Shown here: positions 63,989 to 64,000 of the stretch, one piece after another
How the letters are laid out: the number at the start of each line of letters is the position of its first letter
Numbering within the stretch: position 1 is the first letter of the stretch
NCBI GenBank assembly: GCA_902761735.1
Contig: CACWLL010000012.1
Location: 1 to 64,000 of the forward strand
Reading direction: 5' to 3'
Source: an uncultured bacterium
GTDB taxonomy: Bacteria > Cyanobacteriota > Vampirovibrionia > Gastranaerophilales > Gastranaerophilaceae
DNA: 64,000 bases
Made by a program: the position numbers and the translations under genes
Notes under the pieces: generated by a model
The model's database searches: none
Seen by the model: the letters and a program-made list of their open reading frames with translations, nothing else
Told to the model about the DNA's origin: nothing

Positions 63989-64000
63989 TGTAATTATAAT

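Noticed and set aside
63960..64000. Cyanobacterial HLR1-type RpaB site upstream of the response regulator
   Set aside because: TTACA-like sequence is present only once in the right orientation; the paired direct repeats of HLR1 are not there.

Overview
The window is AT-rich, gene-dense bacterial chromosome. I place it in the non-photosynthetic cyanobacterial sister class Vampirovibrionia ('Melainabacteria'), most likely the gut order Gastranaerophilales. This rests on remembered traits, not a search: a pilin-like protein with the FTLAEVLITLGIIGVVAAMT-type N-terminus, several proteins of unknown function with a short VSF(Q)G-like motif near the N-terminus, and cyanobacterial/Firmicutes-like housekeeping genes (Mini-RNase III, YlxR, an OmpR-type regulator/kinase pair). 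There is no rRNA, CRISPR array, intact prophage or insertion sequence.

Layout. 1-12 kb: the end of a giant gene (over 3,700 codons, open at the left edge) that joins a calpain-like cysteine protease, a HExxH metallopeptidase and a CX5R phosphatase domain; it is followed convergently by a small paralogue of the phosphatase domain. 12-14 kb: chorismate synthase and an orphan amino-acid-binding lipoprotein. 14-18 kb: a two-partner-secretion (FHA-like) adhesin with a long Asp-Ala stalk and, unexpectedly, a C-terminal PilZ-like domain. 18-20 kb: GH57 glucan branching enzyme and a small membrane protein. 20-26 kb (minus): murF-mraY-murD-ftsW-murG, a compact peptidoglycan precursor cluster. 26-30 kb: rplU-rpmA, a membrane protein, rimO and a pilin-like protein. 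30-41 kb: a helicase-nuclease fusion, rlmN, a carboxy-terminal protease, a Cys-cluster protein, the DNA polymerase III clamp-loader subunits delta' and delta, and a TatD-linked radical SAM protein. 41-49 kb: ADP-forming acyl-CoA synthetase with a Cys-rich tail, grpE, dnaJ translationally coupled to a beta-propeller and a methyltransferase, ROK glucokinase, folC. 49-55 kb: two proteins of unknown function, the ComM-type ATPase, and a family 9 glycosyltransferase. 55-56 kb: tRNA-Cys, a small gene, tRNA-Val and a cluster of tRNA-derived repeats. 56-64 kb: prfA, ylxR, infB, a small coupled gene, Mini-RNase III, tadA and a two-component system.

Main observations. (1) The giant multi-enzyme protein and its neighbouring phosphatase look like a candidate effector locus. 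(2) The adhesin combines an export-type N-terminus with an intact-looking c-di-GMP-binding signature. (3) About ten genes lack a Shine-Dalgarno sequence and instead have a TANNNT -10 box exactly 6-7 nt before the ATG, which predicts systematic leaderless transcription. (4) Several convergent gene pairs abut or overlap with no room for terminators. All functions are assigned by reading motifs; no database search was possible.
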